Below, in pieces: positions 21,700-22,981 of a stretch of 22,981 nt of DNA (positions are counted from its first letter, which is position 1; the number at the start of each line of letters is the position of its first letter). The notes under the pieces were generated by a model, which saw only the letters and a program-made list of their open reading frames with translations, ran no database searches and was not told where the DNA came from. Source of the stretch: Sulfidibacterium sp964473895 (GTDB lineage: Bacteria > Bacteroidota > Bacteroidia > Bacteroidales > F082); NCBI GenBank assembly GCA_964473895.1, contig CAYYRE010000032.1, positions 1 through 22,981 of the forward strand, given 5' to 3'. A program made the position numbers and the translations under genes.

Positions 21700-22980
21700 A
21701 TGGAAAGAGACCAAAAGATATTCGACCTGATCAAACAGGAAAAAGAACGCCAAATGCAGGGTATCGAGCTGATTGCCTCCGAAAATTTTGTGAGTGAACA
21801 GGTATTGGAAGCCATGGGGTCGGTTATGACCAACAAATATGCCGAAGGTTATCCCGGAAAACGGTATTACGGCGGATGTGAAATAGTGGACCAGTCGGAA
21901 CAACTCGCCATAGACCGTGCACGCGAACTGTTCAATGCCGAATATGCCAACGTGCAACCCCATTCGGGAGCCCAGGCCAACATGGCCGTTTTAATGGCCT
22001 GCCTGAAACCCGGCGACACTTTCATGGGGCTTGACCTGTCGCACGGCGGTCACCTGTCTCACGGTTCCCATGTGAATTCCTCCGGCATTTTATATCGCCC
22101 GGTGGCTTATCATGTCAAAGAAGAAACGGGGATGGTGGATTACGATGAAATGGAAACCATTGCCAGGAAAGAAAAACCCAAATTGATCATTGCCGGGGCC
22201 TCGGCCTATTCGCGCGACTGGGACTACGAACGCATGCGTGCCATTGCCGATACGGTGGGCGCCATCTTGATGGCTGATATTGCCCATCCGGCCGGCATTA
22301 TTGCCAAAGGATTGCTCAACGATCCCATCGAACATTGTCATATTGTAACCACCACTACCCACAAAACCTTGCGCGGCCCGCGGGGTGGCATGATCCTTAT
22401 GGGCGAAGACTTTGAAAACCCGTGGGGATTGAAAACACCCAAAGGGGTTACCAAAATGATGTCTGCCGTACTCAATTCGGCGGTCTTTCCCGGAATTCAG
22501 GGAGGCCCGTTGGAACATGTGATTGCCGCCAAAGCCGTGGCCTTCGGCGAAGCGCTTACCGACAGCTATTTCGAATACATCATGCAAGTGAAAAAAAATG
22601 CACAGGTGATGGCCAAGGCTTTTATTGACCGGGGGTATAACGTCATCTCCGGAGGAACCGACAACCATTTGATGCTCATCGACCTGCGGACCAAATTTCC
22701 CGATATCACCGGTAAAGTGGTGGAAAAAACTTTGGTGAAAGCCGATATTACCGTCAACAAAAACATGGTGCCTTTCGACAGCCGTTCACCTTTCCAAACC
22801 AGCGGATTGCGCGTAGGAACCCCTGCCATTACCACCCGCGGCCTGAAAGAAGAACATATGGAACCGATTGTGGAAATGATCGATGAGGTTATTTCAAACA
22901 TAGATAATTTAGCGGTGGTTGCCGATGTGAAAAAACGGGTGAACAAAATGATGGCGGATTTTCCGCTGTTTGCCTACTAA
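21700..22980 (+). CDS. glyA: Serine hydroxymethyltransferase
   Basis: The protein is complete at 426 residues, with the TAA stop at 22978-22980, one base from the window end. It interconverts serine and glycine with transfer of a one-carbon unit to tetrahydrofolate, in the cytosol with PLP. Landmarks: IELIASENFVSEQVLEAMGS at 22-41, NKYAEGYPGKRYYGG at 45-59, VQPHSGAQANMAV at 85-97, DIAHPAG at 193-199, and the PLP-lysine motif TTTTHKTLRGPRGG at 217-230 with Lys222. The C-terminal small domain has the SGLRVGTPAITTRG segment. The gene has its own promoter-like box and is divergent from mrdA. Nothing unusual is seen. Its glycine and one-carbon products feed purine synthesis, which includes the purC step encoded nearby. 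Confidence 0.98.
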   Translation: MERDQKIFDLIKQEKERQMQGIELIASENFVSEQVLEAMGSVMTNKYAEGYPGKRYYGGCEIVDQSEQLAIDRARELFNAEYANVQPHSGAQANMAVLMACLKPGDTFMGLDLSHGGHLSHGSHVNSSGILYRPVAYHVKEETGMVDYDEMETIARKEKPKLIIAGASAYSRDWDYERMRAIADTVGAILMADIAHPAGIIAKGLLNDPIEHCHIVTTTTHKTLRGPRGGMILMGEDFENPWGLKTPKGVTKMMSAVLNSAVFPGIQGGPLEHVIAAKAVAFGEALTDSYFEYIMQVKKNAQVMAKAFIDRGYNVISGGTDNHLMLIDLRTKFPDITGKVVEKTLVKADITVNKNMVPFDSRSPFQTSGLRVGTPAITTRGLKEEHMEPIVEMIDEVISNIDNLAVVADVKKRVNKMMADFPLFAY

Positions 22981-22981
22981 A

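Noticed and set aside
1..22981. tRNA, rRNA, CRISPR arrays, insertion sequences and phage genes
   Set aside because: No cloverleaf-like or rRNA-like segments, regularly spaced direct repeats, transposases or integrases were found in the gaps or in the reading frames.

Overview
The window comes from a Bacteroidota genome, probably a Bacteroidales/Marinilabiliales-type lineage. The evidence is a secreted protein with a type IX secretion (T9SS type A) C-terminal sorting domain, a TlpA-like lipoprotein with a DUF4369-type front half, a methionyl-tRNA synthetase carrying a C-terminal tRNA-binding domain, and TAnnTTTG boxes (the Bacteroidota -7 promoter element) in front of most transcription units. 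A run of exactly 100 Ns at 18177-18276 marks a scaffold join, so this is a draft assembly or MAG. Most of the content is housekeeping. I see no tRNA, rRNA, CRISPR array, transposase or phage gene.

Layout. 1-186 is the C-terminal end of APS kinase (cysC), convergent with a small membrane protein and a YraN-type nuclease-fold protein on the minus strand. metG (995-3043) reads away from yraN. A PIN-PhoH ATPase (3336-4676) ends 9 bp from a tightly packed minus-strand operon reading 7765 to 4686: M20 amidohydrolase, mtnA, a small lipoprotein and a small membrane protein. After a 429-bp AT-rich gap, a two-gene plus-strand unit encodes a TIGR03032 protein (8195-9295) and a T9SS-exported FG-GAP-like repeat protein (9319-10689). 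A strong bidirectional terminator follows, then a TlpA-like lipoprotein (10760-11881, minus) and a GC-rich structured island (11973-12180).

From 14637 down to 12222 runs a minus-strand operon of a second PhoH ATPase, purC and a lipoprotein. The divergent DUF62 SAM-hydrolase-like gene (14752-15558) converges, across a 100-bp inverted-repeat element, on a PAP2 phosphatase and a TonB-C-like secreted protein. A further secreted protein (17030-17920) is followed by the assembly gap. The window closes with the cell-elongation pair mrdA-mrdB (PBP2 and RodA, 4-nt overlap, minus) divergent from glyA (21700-22980).

Functional links. PBP2 and RodA work together in elongation peptidoglycan synthesis. 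PurC and GlyA supply purine and one-carbon metabolism, MetG and MtnA touch methionine, and the two PhoH proteins are ATPases of RNA metabolism with different architectures. The least explained material is the TIGR03032/FG-GAP pair, the DUF62 protein whose family triad appears replaced, the GC-rich island with mutually exclusive pairings, and the 16-bp inverted-repeat element. I do not see a complete novel defence or biosynthetic system here; the findings are individual leads.
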